Below are positions 1 to 5,741 of a stretch of DNA of 6,290 nt, piece after piece (positions within the stretch are counted from its first letter, which is position 1; each line of letters opens with the position of its first letter). Source of the DNA: an uncultured Oscillospiraceae bacterium (GTDB taxonomy: Bacteria > Bacillota > Clostridia > Oscillospirales > Oscillospiraceae); assembly GCA_949093475.1 (NCBI GenBank), contig CARXAY010000024.1:1-6290 (forward strand), in the 5' to 3' direction. Made by a program: the position numbers and the translations under genes. Under the pieces are notes generated by a model. It ran no database searches. It was given only the letters and a program-made list of their open reading frames with translations, and was not told the origin of the DNA.

Positions 1-560
1 TCATAGGAGATGGAATCGTATTTTACCGCCGAGGGGTCGAGCTTCGGGTCGGCGGAGTAGACACCGTCGATGTTTTTTGCAAGGAGGATCGCGTCGGCGT
101 CGATTTCCGCAGCGCGGAGGACGGCGGCAGTATCAGTGGAGAAATAGGGGTTGCCTGTGCCGCACCCGAAAATGACCACCCTGCCCTTTTCCAGATGACG
201 GATGGCCCGGGAGCGGATATAAGGCTCGGCAATGGCCTGCATCTGAATGGCGGTCTGCACCCGAACGGGAATGCCCTTTTGCTCCATGATGTCGGCCAGA
301 GCCAGAGCATTGATGGTGGTGGCCAGCATACCCATATGGTCGGCGCGGGAGCGCTCCATGCGGCCGGAACCGTCCTTTACGCCGCGCCAGAAGTTGCCGC
401 CGCCGACCACGATGCCGACCTGTACGCCTTCCTTGACGCACTTGCCCACCACATCGCAGATGTCGGAGATGATGTTAAAGTCCAGCCCGCGACTTTGGCT
501 GCCTGCCATCGCTTCGCCGCTGATCTTCAAAAGAACTCGCCTGAATTTGGGTTCGCCCAT
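1..560 (-). CDS. pyrH: UMP kinase PyrH (3' end cut off by window edge)
   Basis: UMP kinase phosphorylates UMP to UDP with ATP in the cytoplasm, a step of pyrimidine nucleotide synthesis. It is a hexameric amino-acid-kinase-fold enzyme unrelated to eukaryotic UMP/CMP kinases. I read 186 residues of a usual 235-240, so about 50 C-terminal residues lie off the left edge. Family motifs appear in order: LKISGEA with Lys12, VVGGGNFWRG (52-60), the RADHMGMLATTIN block (72-84), GTGNPYFSTDTAA (134-146) and AKNIDGVYSADPK (161-173). The ATG at 560 follows AGGAGG (575-570) with a nine-base spacer and the protein begins where the family does. It has its own likely promoter (625-653) and lies past the terminator of the efp unit. 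The frequent upstream partners rpsB and tsf are absent. The expected downstream partner frr would be off the window and is not seen. The function call is near certain. Confidence 0.97.
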   Translation of the reverse strand, partial: MGEPKFRRVLLKISGEAMAGSQSRGLDFNIISDICDVVGKCVKEGVQVGIVVGGGNFWRGVKDGSGRMERSRADHMGMLATTINALALADIMEQKGIPVRVQTAIQMQAIAEPYIRSRAIRHLEKGRVVIFGCGTGNPYFSTDTAAVLRAAEIDADAILLAKNIDGVYSADPKLDPSAVKYDSISY

Positions 561-569
561 GATTGGTTT

Positions 570-575
570 CCTCCT
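570..575 (-). promoter_or_regulatory. Shine-Dalgarno of pyrH
   Basis: On the minus strand this reads AGGAGG, nine bases before the pyrH ATG at 560. It fixes that start codon. Confidence 0.85.
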
Positions 576-624
576 GTCAGCGTGTGATTTTCTGCCCTGT
601 GTCACGCTCAATATGTTGTATCCT

Positions 625-653
625 ATTGTACCTTACTTTCCCTCTTTTGCATA
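625..653 (-). promoter_or_regulatory. Candidate sigma-A promoter of pyrH
   Basis: On the minus strand TACAAT (630-625) lies 17 bases after TATGCA (653-648). The -10 matches TATAAT at five of six positions and the -35 matches TTGACA at only three. It sits between the terminator at 696-728 and the pyrH start, where a promoter is needed because the upstream unit is terminated. The implied leader is about 55-60 bases. The -35 is weak, so this is a tentative call from sequence alone. Confidence 0.45.
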
Positions 654-663
654 GGGGTTGTGG

Positions 664-682
664 AAAAGTTTTTCAAACTTTT
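664..682. repeat. AT-rich inverted repeat between terminator and pyrH promoter
   Basis: AAAAGTTT (664-671) and AAACTTTT (675-682) are perfect eight-base arms around a three-base loop, followed on the plus strand by two more T and AA. It could be a weak rightward terminator arm, a protein site or an interspersed palindromic element. The AT-only stem makes it a poor terminator alone. Confidence 0.5.
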
Positions 683-695
683 TTAAGCGGGGCAT

Positions 696-728
696 AAAAA
701 AGCGGCGTCACCGCAGGGGTGACGCCGC
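696..728 (-). terminator. Rho-independent terminator of the efp / zinc-ribbon unit
   Basis: A perfect 11-bp GC-rich stem pairs 702-712 (GCGGCGTCACC) with 718-728 around a five-base loop. On the minus strand it is followed by a run of six T (701-696). It begins about 12 bases after the stop codon of the zinc-ribbon gene and separates that unit from pyrH. The T run is only on the minus-strand exit side, which sets the direction. Confidence 0.93.
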
Positions 729-740
729 CGATCAGGCAAA

Positions 741-1244
741 TTATTTCTTTGCAGTTTTTTTGGTGGACTTTTTGGGAGCGGGAGCTTCCTCGACCTCGGC
801 GACGATCTCGTCATCGTGGTCGCAGCCACAGTCGCAGCCACAACCACATTCGTCCTCATCATAGAGGTCAAGGGCAAACTTCTGCTTGCAGGCGGGGCAC
901 TGAATCACGCCGGCATCCAAGACTTCCTCGTCAATATCCAAGGTCTCCCCGCAGTTGGGGCACTCCACCTGAAAGAATTCCTCGCCATCGTCGCAGTCGC
1001 AGCAGTCGCAGTCATCATCCTCGCCGTAGAGGTCATCCTCCACATCGCTCAGGTCATCGGAGACGGCGTCCAGCGCGTCGCTCAGCTCGTCGGTGGTGGC
1101 CTCCAGATCCTCAATAGACAGGCCGACCTCCTCCAGAATGTCGATCATCACGGAGATCAGCTTGCCCTCTTTGGACTTTTCGGTGTCCACAGCCAGACCT
1201 TCGGCCAGACCCTTCAGATAGGCGACCTTTTCAGAAATCGTCAT
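741..1244 (-). CDS. CD1247-type acidic zinc-ribbon protein, function unknown
   Basis: A 167-residue cytoplasmic protein resembling the clostridial family named after C. difficile CD1247, which I recall as typically encoded beside efp; its role is unknown. Residues 1-65 are a predicted helical domain beginning MTISEKVAYLKGL, rich in Glu/Asp and with no cysteine. Residues 95-119 form a zinc ribbon with Cys95, Cys98, Cys116 and Cys119 (CPNC and CPAC knuckles). Two further acidic cysteine clusters flank it: Cys79, 81, 82 and 84 before, and Cys133, 135, 137, 139 and 141 followed by His143 after. The tail (158-167) is lysine-rich (KKSTKKTAKK). The start follows a GGGG-type ribosome binding site. 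It is 40 bases after the efp stop and ends at a strong terminator, so it is probably cotranscribed with efp. The ribbon suggests nucleic-acid or protein binding, or metal handling, but no activity can be assigned. Confidence 0.88.
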   Translation of the reverse strand: MTISEKVAYLKGLAEGLAVDTEKSKEGKLISVMIDILEEVGLSIEDLEATTDELSDALDAVSDDLSDVEDDLYGEDDDCDCCDCDDGEEFFQVECPNCGETLDIDEEVLDAGVIQCPACKQKFALDLYDEDECGCGCDCGCDHDDEIVAEVEEAPAPKKSTKKTAKK

Positions 1245-1284
1245 GGTAATCGTTCCCCTTTCCAGTTGTTATAAAACGCTGAAA

Positions 1285-1848
1285 TCAGCCCTTGCAGCGC
1301 TCCAGATATTCTCCGGTGCGGGTGTCGATCTTGATCTTATCGCCCGCGCTGACAAACAGGGGCACCTTGATCTCTGCGCCGGTCTCCAAAGTGGCGGGCT
1401 TGGTGACGTTGGTGGCGGTGTTGCCGGCGAAGCCCGGCTCCGTGTCGGTGACCTCCAGCTCCACAAAGTTGGGCGGCTCAACTGCAAAAACCTTGCCCTT
1501 ATAGGACATGATCTTGCAGGTCATGTTTTCGGTAACGAAACGGAAGGCGTCGCCCAAAACACTCTTGTCGATGGGAACCAGATCGAAGGTCTCCGGATCC
1601 ATGAAATAATAGAGGTCGCCGTCGGAGTAGCTGTAGTCCATGTCCTTGCGCTCAACGAAGGCGCTCTCGAACTTGGCGGTGGGGTTGAAAGAAGTCTCGG
1701 TGACTGCGCCGGTGATCACGTTCTTCATCTTGGTGCGGACGAAGGCGGCGCCCTTACCGGGCTTCACGTGCTGGAACTCCACCACCTGCATGACCTGACC
1801 ATCCATCTCAAAGGTCACGCCGTTACGGAAATCGCTGGCAGAAATCAT
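1285..1848 (-). CDS. efp: Translation elongation factor P
   Basis: EF-P binds the ribosome between the P and E sites and relieves stalling at consecutive prolines. The 187-residue product has the usual family length. It starts MISASDFRNG and has the N-terminal KOW-like domain (about 1-63), a central OB domain with MDPETFDLVPI (about 65-128) and a C-terminal OB domain ending TRTGEYLERCKG. The loop KPGKGAAF (29-36) holds Lys32, the residue modified by 5-aminopentanol in B. subtilis. No modification enzyme is encoded in this window. An in-frame ATG at 1863 overlaps the GGAGG and would add five residues not seen in the family, so the start at 1848 is preferred. A promoter at 1905-1933 precedes it; readthrough from the peptidase gene is also likely because no clear terminator separates them. 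Confidence 0.97.
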   Translation of the reverse strand: MISASDFRNGVTFEMDGQVMQVVEFQHVKPGKGAAFVRTKMKNVITGAVTETSFNPTAKFESAFVERKDMDYSYSDGDLYYFMDPETFDLVPIDKSVLGDAFRFVTENMTCKIMSYKGKVFAVEPPNFVELEVTDTEPGFAGNTATNVTKPATLETGAEIKVPLFVSAGDKIKIDTRTGEYLERCKG

Positions 1849-1856
1849 TGGTTCAT

Positions 1857-1861
1857 CCTCC
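1857..1861 (-). promoter_or_regulatory. Shine-Dalgarno deciding the efp start
   Basis: GGAGG on the minus strand lies eight bases before the ATG at 1848. The alternative in-frame ATG at 1863 immediately precedes and overlaps this motif and has no ribosome binding site of its own, so the downstream ATG is the start. Confidence 0.85.
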
Positions 1862-1904
1862 AAACATATGTCTGACTTTGTGGGTCAAAAAACTTCACTT
1901 TAAT

Positions 1905-1933
1905 ATTTTACCCTATATGGTGGAAAATTGCAA
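1905..1933 (-). promoter_or_regulatory. Candidate sigma-A promoter of efp
   Basis: On the minus strand TTGCAA (1933-1928) is followed after exactly 17 bases by TAAAAT (1910-1905), matching the consensus at four and five of six positions. The surrounding 1875-1950 stretch is AT-rich compared with the flanking genes. Transcription would start near 1898, about 50 bases before the efp ATG. The -35 lies in the loop of a seven-bp inverted repeat (1921-1947). Confidence 0.65.
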
Positions 1934-1947
1934 GGATTTGTTTTCCA
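1921..1947. repeat. Inverted repeat around the efp -35 element
   Basis: TGGAAAA (1921-1927) and TTTTCCA (1941-1947) are perfect seven-base arms around a 13-base loop holding the efp -35. It starts six bases after the peptidase stop codon on the minus strand. It lacks a T run on its minus-strand exit side and is AT-rich, so it is a weak terminator at best. An operator is the other reading. Confidence 0.4.
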
Positions 1948-1953
1948 AAAAAC

Positions 1954-3018
1954 TTAAAGGATGATCAACTCCTTGGGTGCCTCGGTAATGACTCGGCAGC
2001 CGCCCTCTTCCATGATGACCACGTCCTCGATGCGCACGCCGAAGCGCCCGGGAAGATAGATCCCCGGTTCGGCGGATACCGCCGCTCCCACAGGCATGGG
2101 AGTCTCGTCCCGGGTGTTGGCGTTGGGGGACTCGTGGATCTCGATGCCCACGCTGTGGCCGTAGCCGTGGCCGAAGTACGCTCCGTAGCCGCCCTCCTCG
2201 ATCACCTTGCGGGCGGCGGCGTCGATGTCCTTCCCCCGAACACCCGCCTTGGACGCGGCGATCCCTGCAAGCTGAGCCTTTAATACCAGATCGTAGACCT
2301 TTGCCATCTCCTCGGTGGGCTGGCCCACGGCAATGGTGCGGGTCATATCGGAGCAGTAGCCGCCCCACTTACATCCAAAGTCCATGGTGACGAAATCACC
2401 GGACTGAATGGGGCGGTCTCCGGGGATGCCATGGGGCAGACTGCCGTTTGGCCCGGCCACCACAATGGGGTCAAAGGAGTTTTTCTCCGCCCCAAAGCGG
2501 AGCATATCGTAGGTCAGCTTGGCGGCGACCTCCCGTTCGGTCACGCCGGGCTTGATGAAATGGAAAATCTCTTGGAGGGCCTTTTCCGAAATGCGCTGGG
2601 CTTTGACAAGGCATTCGATCTCATGCTCGTCCTTGGCCGCGCGCAGCTCCAACACCAGCTTTCCCGCAGGGACCAGCTTGGCGTGAAGGCTCTCAGTATA
2701 GCTCTGATACGCCCCAAGCGTCATGTAGCTTTCTTCAATGCCCAGCGTCTTGATCCCCAAGCGGTCAAGAAAGTCGTTGACCAGCGTGACGTAGTTGCGC
2801 CCCTTGTCCACCATGAGGATGGTAGCGTCCTGAATGGTCTTTTCTGCCAGTTCAATATAGCGGGAATCGGTAATATAGGTGGTCTCCCCCGCCGCCACCA
2901 GCGCAATACCCTCTCCGTGGAAGCCGGCGGCGTAGAATTCCCCCGGCTCGGAGGTGATCATCATGGCATCCACACCATAGTCGTTCAGCTTGGCGGCGAT
3001 CTGTTTGAAATGGTTCAT
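1954..3018 (-). CDS. yqhT: M24 family Xaa-Pro aminopeptidase/dipeptidase (YqhT-like)
   Basis: A cytoplasmic two-metal peptidase predicted to cleave peptides with proline in the second position, so likely in peptide turnover. The 354 residues match B. subtilis YqhT, which also neighbours efp. Residues 1-125 are a creatinase-type N-terminal domain and 130-354 the pita-bread M24 domain. All five metal ligands are visible: Asp213 (TMDFG), Asp224 (CSDMTRT), His288 (GHGYGHSVG), Glu317 (SAEPGIYL) and Glu331 (RIEDVV). Catalytic histidines of the Xaa-Pro group fit His196 (LPHG), His284 and His295 (IHESP). The start ATG at 3018 follows AAAGGAAG at 3033-3026. This ribosome binding site overlaps the stop codon of the PNPOx-fold gene, so translation is probably coupled. 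It is the last gene before the efp promoter. The exact substrate, dipeptide versus longer Xaa-Pro peptide, cannot be told from sequence. Confidence 0.94.
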   Translation of the reverse strand: MNHFKQIAAKLNDYGVDAMMITSEPGEFYAAGFHGEGIALVAAGETTYITDSRYIELAEKTIQDATILMVDKGRNYVTLVNDFLDRLGIKTLGIEESYMTLGAYQSYTESLHAKLVPAGKLVLELRAAKDEHEIECLVKAQRISEKALQEIFHFIKPGVTEREVAAKLTYDMLRFGAEKNSFDPIVVAGPNGSLPHGIPGDRPIQSGDFVTMDFGCKWGGYCSDMTRTIAVGQPTEEMAKVYDLVLKAQLAGIAASKAGVRGKDIDAAARKVIEEGGYGAYFGHGYGHSVGIEIHESPNANTRDETPMPVGAAVSAEPGIYLPGRFGVRIEDVVIMEEGGCRVITEAPKELIIL

Positions 3019-3032
3019 AAAAATCTTCCTTT

Positions 3033-3470
3033 CTATTCCGTAATGGCTTCCCCAATGGGAAAGGATTCAGACTTGAAATTGGCGTAATACCGTCCCGAAT
3101 GGGCGGTAAAGCGCAGCACGCAGTAATCCGGGTCGGTCACGCCCTTGGAATAATACATGGTGTCCCCAAACTGCCAGATCGCCTCCTTAGTGGCTTGATC
3201 CTCCAGAACCTCCATCGTCCCCTCCAGCATTACTCCGCGAAAGAACCGCTTGTCACAGAAATAGATGGCGGCCTTGGGATTCTCTCGATACTGCGCGACG
3301 CGCATAGAGGAGGTGTTGGTGGAGAAGTAAAACACTCGGATGCCCTCCCGCTTGCGAGGGGCCAGCATGGCCTTTAAGTTGGGAAAACCATCCGAGGATA
3401 CCGAGGCGATATATGCGATCTTCTGCTTGTCAATGAGGTTGCCAATGGTCTTTTCCGCGTCTCGAAGCAT
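3033..3470 (-). CDS. Pyridoxamine 5'-phosphate oxidase-fold (PNPOx-like) family protein
   Basis: A 145-residue single-domain protein of the split-beta-barrel flavin-binding superfamily, the group holding small general-stress-26-like and pyridoxamine-phosphate-oxidase-related proteins. Visible features are an N-terminal helix (MLRDAEKTIGNLIDKQ), the first strands IAYIASVSSDGFPNLKAM (18-35), the strand VFYFSTNTSSMRVAQYRENP (46-65) typical of the FMN phosphate-contacting region, AAIYFCD (67-73) and the RGVMLEGTMEVLED turn (78-91). Such proteins usually bind FMN, F420 or haem as dimers. At this length it is unlikely to be a true vitamin B6 oxidase, and the real substrate is unknown. The ATG at 3470 has an excellent AAAGGAGG (3484-3477). 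It is 18 bases after the lipoprotein stop and 14 before the peptidase start, hence within the operon. Confidence 0.88.
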   Translation of the reverse strand: MLRDAEKTIGNLIDKQKIAYIASVSSDGFPNLKAMLAPRKREGIRVFYFSTNTSSMRVAQYRENPKAAIYFCDKRFFRGVMLEGTMEVLEDQATKEAIWQFGDTMYYSKGVTDPDYCVLRFTAHSGRYYANFKSESFPIGEAITE

Positions 3471-3488
3471 GGTGTGCCTCCTTTCGCG

Positions 3489-4343
3489 CTATTTATTTTC
3501 GGAGCAATACTCAGACTTGAGGGTGACGGGCAAAAGGATATCAAAGCTGCCCGCCGCGCCGATCGATGCCTCGTAGCGATCAAAGGCAATGTATACGGCA
3601 TCGTCTGCAACATAGAATTCAAACTCATCTAAGGTTCTTTCTTTAAGGCTGTCAATGGTGAACGTATCATCCATATCTACCATGCCGCTGTCTTCCATCG
3701 CTGTCCAGAGGATTTCTAAAGCATCTTCTTCAGATTCCTGAATCAGTTCAGAGAGGGTCAACAGTTCACCGGTCTGTGGGTCAAAGGTGTAGCTGTCACT
3801 TCCTGTGTCATTGACTCCGCCCATCCACCAGTACCGTGCAATGCTGACACTGACCAACGCCTCCGTTTGTGTCCGCATAATGACAGAGCTTTCATACTCA
3901 AAGGTATATGGCATCGGTGCACAGCCGTTACGATATGCCCACGCACGTGTTAAGCTCTCATTTCCCGGGGTAAAGAAATCGTCCCGCAGCTTTTCAAAGA
4001 AGGCGTTGATCTTCCGGTAGCCCTCCCCTTCCTCCTGAAAGACAGGAATTTCAAAATAGACGATCAGATCAAGTCCTTGAGGGTCTAATGTGGTGCGCTG
4101 AATGTTTGTTTCCGGGTCAAAGGTGGCGGTGGTATTGTAAAGCAGCTCCGGGTAGTCCTCCTCAAATTGTTCCGGTGTGGGCGTGGCTGTGGGTGACAGA
4201 GATGGGGATGGACTGGGAGTTGGCGACGGACTTGCAGAGGGGAGGAGACTGGGCAATGTCTCCGAGGCAGGCTGGGGCTTACCGACACAAGCGGACAGCA
4301 GTAACGCAAGGACTATCACAATGGCAAAGACACATTTTTTCAT
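3489..4343 (-). CDS. DUF3298 (RsiV-like) lipoprotein
   Basis: A 284-residue predicted lipoprotein on the outer face of the membrane. The signal peptide is MKK, a hydrophobic stretch (4-16) and the lipobox L16-S17-A18-C19, with Cys19 the lipidated residue. A Pro/Ser/Thr spacer (about 31-57, SPSPTPSPSPSLSPTATPTP) tethers the folded part. Residues 90-272 resemble the DUF4163/DUF3298 architecture of RsiV and PdaC: VYFEIPVF, then SDSYTFDPQTGELLTLSELI (182-201), then DAVYIAFDRYEASIGAAGSFDILLP (248-272). RsiV is a lysozyme-sensing anti-sigma factor, but this protein has no cytoplasmic anti-sigma domain and no sigma gene nearby, so that role is not supported. Ligand sensing or binding at the envelope is a guess from the fold. 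The start overlaps the previous stop as ATGA, with a weak AAGGCGG upstream, so translation likely depends on coupling. GC is visibly lower than in its neighbours. Confidence 0.87.
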   Translation of the reverse strand: MKKCVFAIVIVLALLLSACVGKPQPASETLPSLLPSASPSPTPSPSPSLSPTATPTPEQFEEDYPELLYNTTATFDPETNIQRTTLDPQGLDLIVYFEIPVFQEEGEGYRKINAFFEKLRDDFFTPGNESLTRAWAYRNGCAPMPYTFEYESSVIMRTQTEALVSVSIARYWWMGGVNDTGSDSYTFDPQTGELLTLSELIQESEEDALEILWTAMEDSGMVDMDDTFTIDSLKERTLDEFEFYVADDAVYIAFDRYEASIGAAGSFDILLPVTLKSEYCSENK

Positions 4344-5212
4344 GGCGCTGCCGCCTTCAAATAATTTTGGTAGAGCCGTTTCATCTCCAGCGCGTCTTCG
4401 GCCTGTGTGCCTGCGCTTTCACAAATAATTGTGGGACTCCAGCCGCGTCTTGCCAGAAGCTCCAACAACGGCGCGGGATCTGGGCCAAACCCGCCGTTGT
4501 CGGCAAAGGTGCGGTGGCACTTTTCTCCCCCGTTGGGGGTAAACTCAATGCGGGAGAAGTGGCTGTGAAATTGACTGGCCCGTTCCGCCCCCAAAACTTC
4601 CTCCATCCGCGCCAGCATCCGCCCCGTCGCTTCCAGCCCTTCGTCCGCGCCCAGACTGCGGGCATAGAGATGCCCAAAGTCCACACAGGGAACGAGCCGT
4701 TCGGCTAAGGTGCAAAGCTCCAGCACTTCCTCCAGATCGCCCAACTGGTTGATCTTTCCCATGGTTTCCGGGCAGAGGGGCATGTGGGCGAAACCGGCCT
4801 CGTCGCAGGCGCTCAGCACCGCGGCCATGCTGGATTTGGCAATATCCAACGCCTCCCGGCGGGTGCGTTTCATCAGTGCGCCTGTGTGTACCACCACCCG
4901 CCGCGCACCCATCCAGTCCGCCGCTTCGCAGGCGGCGAGGACATAGCCGGTGGTCTTTTTCAGACTTTCGGGATCGGGGTTGGCCAGATTGATGAAATAG
5001 GGCGCGTGGAGGGACAGGGAGATGTTTGCCTCCTTTGCCCGTTCTCCCAGAGCCAACGCCATTTCGTGGCTGACCCGCACCCCTTTGCCGCACTGGTACT
5101 CGTAGCAATCCAAACCAAGGCCGTGCAGCCACCCCGGCGCGTCCAGAGAGGACTTGTGCGTGGCGGAAAAGGAATCGCTGTTCCCCGCCGGGCCGAACTT
5201 GACGCCTGCCAT
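4340..5212 (-). CDS. Endonuclease IV-like (AP endonuclease 2 family) TIM-barrel protein
   Basis: A 290-residue xylose-isomerase-like TIM-barrel protein, close to the 285 of E. coli Nfo, which cuts DNA at abasic sites using three zinc ions. Candidate ligands fall in the Nfo order: His69 (SLHAPY), His109 (VVVHTG), Glu149 (CPETMGK), Asp178 and His181 (CVDFGHLYAR), His216 (FHSHFS), Glu230 and His233 (GEKCHRTF) and Glu265 (CESAG). The only clear departure is Glu230 where Nfo has Asp229, so metal binding looks intact. AP-site repair is the leading prediction, but many members of this clostridial subfamily are untested. The family's HAPYxINLANP block is clear at 69-80. The ATG at 5212 is preferred over one at 5230 because GGAAGGGGG (5228-5220) sits seven bases upstream and overlaps the earlier ATG. 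It overlaps the yqeG stop by one base (TAATG). Confidence 0.87.
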   Translation of the reverse strand: MAGVKFGPAGNSDSFSATHKSSLDAPGWLHGLGLDCYEYQCGKGVRVSHEMALALGERAKEANISLSLHAPYFINLANPDPESLKKTTGYVLAACEAADWMGARRVVVHTGALMKRTRREALDIAKSSMAAVLSACDEAGFAHMPLCPETMGKINQLGDLEEVLELCTLAERLVPCVDFGHLYARSLGADEGLEATGRMLARMEEVLGAERASQFHSHFSRIEFTPNGGEKCHRTFADNGGFGPDPAPLLELLARRGWSPTIICESAGTQAEDALEMKRLYQNYLKAAAP

Positions 5213-5724
5213 TATGAAGCCCCCTTCCATTGCCGCTTACGGGCCAGAGCCCGCATGGGCAGCTCCGCCCAATAGCGCAGATACCGGCCCGGATTTCCCG
5301 ACAGAGAGATCGGTTTGACCAAAATAGAACGGATGCCCGCCCGGTTTGCCCCAAGCGTGTCCGTAAAAATCTGGTCGCCCACCATGGCGCAATGCTCCGG
5401 GGTGACGCCGCACCGTTCCATAGCGGTGCGGTAGCCGCCGGTCTTTGGTTTTCCCGCATGGCAGAGATAATCGATGCCCAGAGTTTGTGCAAAGTGGGGC
5501 GCGCGAACCGCCTTGCGGGAGTTGGACAGAAGGAACAGAGTCACGCCGTTGGCGTTTAGATCCGCCAGCCAGCGCCGCAGGGCCTCATCCGGCTCGCTGC
5601 GGCTGTATGGGATCAAAGTGTTGTCCAAGTCGGCCAGTAAAAGGCGGATACCTGCGCAGTACAGATCCTTCCCTGTCAGATCATAGATGCTTTCAGTCCA
5701 CTGCCACGGAAGCAACGAAAACAA
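5212..5724 (-). CDS. yqeG: YqeG family HAD IIIA-type phosphatase
   Basis: A 170-residue cytoplasmic haloacid-dehalogenase-superfamily phosphatase of the YqeG group, about the usual length. The HAD motifs are complete: motif I ADLDNTLIPY with nucleophile Asp32 and Asp34, motif II LLSNS (Ser67), motif III AGKPK (Lys92) and motif IV VGDQIFTD (Asp117, Asp122). The N-terminal SLLPWQWTESIYDL matches the family's opening LxPxxYVxSIYDI. The reading frame stays open to 5940, but the only start that fits both family length and ribosome binding is TTG at 5724, preceded by AGAGGTGA (5736-5729). Phosphatase activity is predicted; the substrate is unknown. Its stop shares one base with the next ATG, so it leads the operon. 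Upstream are a likely promoter (5778-5806) and an 18-bp palindrome. Confidence 0.92.
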   Translation of the reverse strand: MFSLLPWQWTESIYDLTGKDLYCAGIRLLLADLDNTLIPYSRSEPDEALRRWLADLNANGVTLFLLSNSRKAVRAPHFAQTLGIDYLCHAGKPKTGGYRTAMERCGVTPEHCAMVGDQIFTDTLGANRAGIRSILVKPISLSGNPGRYLRYWAELPMRALARKRQWKGAS

Positions 5725-5728
5725 ACGC

Positions 5729-5736
5729 TCACCTCT
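5729..5736 (-). promoter_or_regulatory. Shine-Dalgarno deciding the TTG start of yqeG
   Basis: AGAGGTGA on the minus strand pairs well with the 16S 3' end and lies four bases before TTG at 5724. No ATG or GTG is in frame at a workable distance, so this site decides the start. Confidence 0.8.
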
Positions 5737-5741
5737 TCTAA

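Noticed and set aside
741..1274. Plus-strand frames opposite the zinc-ribbon gene
   Set aside because: They are mirror products of the repetitive Asp/Cys/Glu codons of the minus-strand gene, which has paired zinc-ribbon knuckles and family resemblance.
1243..1875. Plus-strand open frame of 210 codons opposite efp
   Set aside because: It lies fully antisense to a confident efp, has no family resemblance, and its low-complexity Leu/Gly/His composition is typical of a shadow frame in GC-rich DNA.
1886..1955. Direct repeat CAAAAAACTT at 1886-1895 and 1946-1955
   Set aside because: Ten bases of AT-rich sequence in an AT-rich intergenic stretch can arise by chance, and neither copy sits at a consistent place relative to the promoter.
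2431..3087. Plus-strand open frame of 218 codons opposite the M24 peptidase
   Set aside because: The minus-strand frame carries all metal ligands of M24 peptidases; the plus frame has no recognisable motif and no good ribosome binding site.
4180..4260. Tandem-like repeat in the lipoprotein gene
   Set aside because: It is the codon repetition of a Pro/Ser/Thr linker common in lipoproteins, not a separate DNA repeat element.
3489..4343. Lipoprotein as an RsiV-type anti-sigma factor
   Set aside because: It has a lipobox instead of a transmembrane segment with a cytoplasmic anti-sigma domain, and no ECF sigma gene is adjacent.
4545..5492. Minus-strand open frame of 315 codons across the endonuclease IV-like and yqeG genes
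   Set aside because: It is a different frame over two genes with intact catalytic motifs and its translation is rich in Arg/Gly/Pro, as expected from an off-frame reading.
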